This document shows, piece by piece, positions 60,537 through 64,000 of a stretch of DNA of 64,000 nt. The stretch is taken from positions 2,914,001 through 2,978,000 of the forward strand of contig CM057064.1 in the NCBI GenBank assembly GCA_029945375.1, written 5' to 3'. Source of the stretch: Agaricus subrufescens. Its lineage: Eukaryota > Basidiomycota > Agaricomycetes > Agaricales > Agaricaceae. Position numbers and translations under genes: made by a program. Below the pieces are notes generated by a model. It made no database searches. It saw only the letters and a program-made list of their open reading frames with translations, and had not been told where the DNA came from. Positions within the stretch are counted from its first letter, which is position 1; each line of letters starts with the position of its first letter.

Positions 60537-62560
60537 ATGCCCGGGCTAAATGGTTGGCATCCAGGTGAAAATATCATCCACGAGAAACTTGGCATCACGG
60601 GACGAGTAGCCTCGTTCTATACTAAGATTCAGGGAGAGCTCCCAGTCGAACATGCACAGTTCTTTGAAACTTGTTTACCGTTCCTACCAATAACGACACT
60701 CGACGAATCTGGGAGGCCATGGGGCTCGATCCTTGCCGGAAAAGATGGAGAGAAAGGTTTTATTCGCAGCAGAGAACCTACACGCTTGGAAGTTAAAGCA
60801 CAGACTTGGGATGGTGATCCCCTCGGAGACAACCTGCGCATGTTCAACAAAGTCGAAAACTTGATGGTTGCGGGGATTGGAATCCAGTTTGAAACGCGAA
60901 GGAGGAACAAATTTGCTGGCGTGATCTCCAAGATCCATCAATCTGGACATGATATCGAGATGGAGTTGCTCGTTAAAGAAGCTATGGGGTGAGTCCTACT
61001 ATTAATGTAGATCCTATTTGGTATTGATCTGGTCCAGAAATTGTCCCAAGTACATCAACGTTCGAGACTTTGAGCCGGTAGTACAGCGCAACCCAACTGT
61101 CATATATGATCAGCGATCCCTTTCCATAGATGACAGGCTACCGGATAGCATGATCGATTTCATCTTGTCTTCTGATACTGCGTTCATCGGGTCATCATAC
61201 ATCACAAGCCCAGAATATAGAGAAAAGTATCCATCACATCTTGGAATAAATCAAAGAGGTGGATTGCCAGGATTTGTTCGTGTAAGGAAGGATGGACGGA
61301 CACTAGTGCTACCTGATTTCTCTGGTACATTAATCTATTATCTAGTTCTATAATCTCAGATGTTAACGAATTGGCTCTAGGTAATCGTCTTATGACCACT
61401 TTGGGCAACATCGAGGCCACTCCACTCGCCTCTATGACCCTCGTCGATTTTGACTCGGGTGACATACTTTACATAACTGGTTCCGCCAAGAATGTAATGG
61501 GATCTCCTGCCCACAGGATAATGCCCTTCCAGAAGAGGCTCACTCTGATTCGCACTACTGCGTATATTTTCGTTCGTGACGCTCTGCCCGTTCGCCAGAA
61601 ACGGGGTACCGTTCTCGTTCGGAGCCCTTACAGTCCCCAGATATGACTACTAGCTGAAGAATCTTCGACAACTTTGTTCAGTAACGACGGACGTCCCGAG
61701 GCTAAGCTTTCTCAGATCAGATCACACGATCCTCATATTGCGACATTCACCTGGACCACCTCCAAAGATCTACATATTATTCCAGGTCAAGCCATCATTC
61801 TCGACTGTTCCCAATTTTTGGGCACAGAGCAGTATCGTCACCTGGCTCCTACGTCTGACAACGACGACTGTATTCGCACTTGGACTGTGTCCTCGTCATC
61901 ATCGGAGCCTTCACGCACGTTCTCCATCACCCTCCGTCACAAGCCAGGTGGGATATTAACATCGGTTCTCTTCAGCATCGTGCAGAAGGTTACTCTTGAA
62001 CAGCCCGGATTACTTCTCGACACCACATCCCTCAATGTAACGACGACAATTACTGGAATTTTCGGAGACTTCACTCTACCCAAAAGCTTATTTTCGCTTA
62101 CAGAACCTGTTGAAAGGGAATTGGTTTGGTTCGCGGGTGGTGTTGGTCTTACACCCTTCCTCAGTATGCTAAGTTTTCTTCAGGCAAACAGAAAAGAGGA
62201 AAGTGTTGCGATTCGCTTTATCCTTTCTACGCGGGAACCCAACGTCCTCCTCCCCTCATCTTTAATGTCTATACTGGTGTTGAGCCATCCTACACTACAT
62301 CAAAAATCTTAATCAGTCTCGATGTCTTCCACTCTGGCCTCGATGCGGTGAAGGACTTCACAGTTCCAATCGGTATCATTCTTCATCTACACGCCAGACG
62401 ATTGGACGGGGATTATATCAAAGGAATGAGAGAGGACTTCAAGAAGGGTGAACAAGTGTATGTTTGTGGACCGGAGGTGTATACGGAGATGGTAGTCGGA
62501 GGTTTGGTAGAAGTTGGTATCTGCGCAGATGGAATCCGAACGGAAGTGTTTAACTATTGA
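60537..62560 (+). pseudogene. FMN/FAD fusion oxidoreductase (copy B), disabled by a stop and a frameshift
   Basis: This is the paralogue of the intact gene at 36872-38903. Start MPGLNGWHPGE at 60537. Exon 1 is 60537-60988 (452 nt) and exon 2 is 61038-61324 (287 nt), exactly the lengths of copy A, with the same intron positions. Exon 3 is 61381-62560, 1180 nt against 1190. Two lesions are seen. An in-frame TGA at 61644-61646 stands where copy A has Arg (SPYSPPIRLLAEESS versus SPYSPQI-stop-LLAEESS), as expected from CGA to TGA. A one-base loss in the C-rich stretch at about 62246-62256 follows STREPNVLL, and the sequence continues in another frame as IFNVYTGVE to FNY. The stop falls between the FMN part and the reductase part, so at most the N-terminal half could be made. 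Confidence 0.85.
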
Positions 62561-64000
62561 GATTTGCGAATTCGTATGTATAGTGTTGTCGAGGATGTTG
62601 TTGGAGGATGGTGATACGGGGTAGTTGGGGTATGTTCCTAAGGTAAGCTGCGCTAGGTGAGGTATCCAACCAACAACAACGATGGCTCGCAACAACTTGT
62701 TAATTTATCGATCTCGAGTATAATGCTCACTTCTTATAAATATTGAAAACGACTAAAAGAATGACTATGTATTCTGCGAAACAATCTCTATTGCTCTATA
62801 TTACTGGCTGCGAAGAGACTATACCCGAAGTGAACGAAGCCGCTGAGGCCAAAAGTAGGTTAAGGATAAGCTCTGGGTAAACACTGGTAAGTCGGACGGG
62901 AGCAGCATGGACCATTAACTCACGGATAAGAGTCCTAAGGGTCCACTGATTTGAAGATACAGACTCATGTGGGTATCCCGACTTACAAAGAGCAGATCTA
63001 TTACCTTGGACTTGGGGATGAGTGTTTTTCATTTGATTTCTGCCCAGGAACGAGTGTCAGGAGTGAGTTCTTGGTATACTTCATTAGTGTGTTAAAATTT
63101 TCATGCTTGTGGGTGTTATCCGCAGGTTCGTGACTAGCCACAGAGTGTACAACTGGTGGAGGCCTTGGCTGATTAGTGGGGGGGTGCTCCGGTATTGGCG
63201 AATGTTGAAACTACTTGACAATGGTACGGCCACGTCGGCGGAAGAAATACTAGTCGTGTAAGTTTCTAAAACTTGAATTGAATCCATCCAGTGCAGAGCC
63301 GAATCGCCGGAAGTCTGTTTTAATAGTCAACAAAAGTTAAATGAACAGGAGCGGAGGGGACATAACTGCGGCAGGGAACATCCGAGGTCCACGTGGTTAC
63401 GACTCATCAAGCCGGACTCATACGGTCAGCACCCGGCTATGCAACTGAGTCGAAAAAAAAAATGAGTAATATAATGACTCGGAAAATGCATTCTGCGATA
63501 TAAGAGAGCCCGCACCTCGTGTTCCGGTGCTCTTCTCCCCTCCCTCACCTGGCCTTCCATCAGTTCTCGCCTGCTCATGATCAATCGCAACTTTCGGTGC
63601 TCAACATGGAAGTGATGGGTATCACATGTCGGAACGGCTATTGAATAGCGAAGCTTCGGTCGTCCTCGCCATCAAATTCTCCCGGTATAGGGCGCGCGCA
63701 GTGGCAGCTGTTCCTGCTGCGTTTCTGGACTTGTGGAGTATTTCCGGCTGAAGCCGTGCAGTGGACGGCGGTGATCGCACGAAATCGGAAAGTGGATTTG
63801 AATGAGTTGCATCTACCTGTGTCCTCCTTGGAAACCGCTATTGTGGCGGGGGTCATCTGTATTGTTCGGTTGGAGTGCTTTATCAGCACAGGTATGACTC
63901 GAACGAAATAGCGGTTAGTAACACAGCATGGGAGTGGACGGGAGATAGAGAGGCTGTCAAATAGAAGCGAGCAAAGCGCATAATTGCGTTCAGCCGCGGT
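62561..64000. other. Right-hand end without a recognised gene
   Basis: No family was recognised. A TATAAGAG element at 63499-63506 followed by a pyrimidine-rich stretch and ATG codons at about 63577 and 63606 could mark the start of a plus-strand gene leaving the window, but the frames close quickly and I could not assemble it. Confidence 0.3.

Noticed and set aside
1..64000. tRNA or rRNA genes
   Set aside because: A read for B-box-like GGTTCGAATCC words and conserved rRNA segments on both strands found none convincing; a covariance search was not possible.

Overview
The window is nuclear DNA of a filamentous basidiomycete, most likely an Agaricomycete. Genes are interrupted by many short introns (about 50-70 nt, mostly GT-AG with CTAAC/CTGAC-like branch sites). 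Gene content is typical of that class: a KRE33/NAT10 RNA acetyltransferase, ATP synthase subunit g, an NHA1-type antiporter, a JEN1-type carboxylate permease, an NRPS-like adenylate-forming reductase, BTB/POZ proteins, small secreted proteins and secreted lectins. No rRNA, tRNA, CRISPR array or intact transposon was recognised.

Layout. 1-2.1 kb: 5' two thirds of an NRPS-like reductase (minus strand, runs off the left edge). 3.7-6.6 kb: Na+/H+ antiporter (minus). 6.6-9.9 kb: no recognised gene. 9.9-13.9 kb: KRE33/NAT10 with 12 exons, including a GC-AG first intron. 14.1-16.5 kb: JEN1-like lactate/pyruvate permease. 17.4-18.7 kb: secreted protein with two ricin-B-type lectin modules. 20.2-20.8 kb: small secreted NIS1-like protein. 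21.3-23.6 kb: D-lactate dehydrogenase with several frame breaks. 24.9-25.2 kb: small unknown protein. 25.8-27.0 kb: ATP synthase subunit g and a hydrophobin-like protein (both minus). 28.0-41.9 kb: a metabolic block of two divergent MCT-type permeases enclosing a dienelactone hydrolase, a Bem46-like hydrolase, a secreted quinoprotein sugar dehydrogenase and an FMN/FAD oxidoreductase. 43.9-44.2 kb: dienelactone hydrolase relic. 44.2-49.4 kb: gene-poor. 49.4 kb: second NIS1-like gene. 52.4-55.1 kb: tandem secreted fruit-body-type proteins. 56.7-59.4 kb: tandem BTB proteins. 60.5-62.6 kb: inactivated second copy of the FMN/FAD oxidoreductase. 62.6-64 kb: nothing recognised.

The strongest pattern is local duplication. 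Six families occur twice within 64 kb (MCT permease, dienelactone hydrolase, FMN/FAD oxidoreductase, NIS1-like protein, fruit-body-type secreted protein, BTB protein), and two of the second copies are visibly dead. Functionally, the 28-42 kb block looks like an uptake-plus-catabolism neighbourhood for a carboxylate, lactone or aromatic-derived substrate, and a lactate permease lies about 5 kb from a D-lactate dehydrogenase. Both functional groupings are inferences from gene families and proximity.
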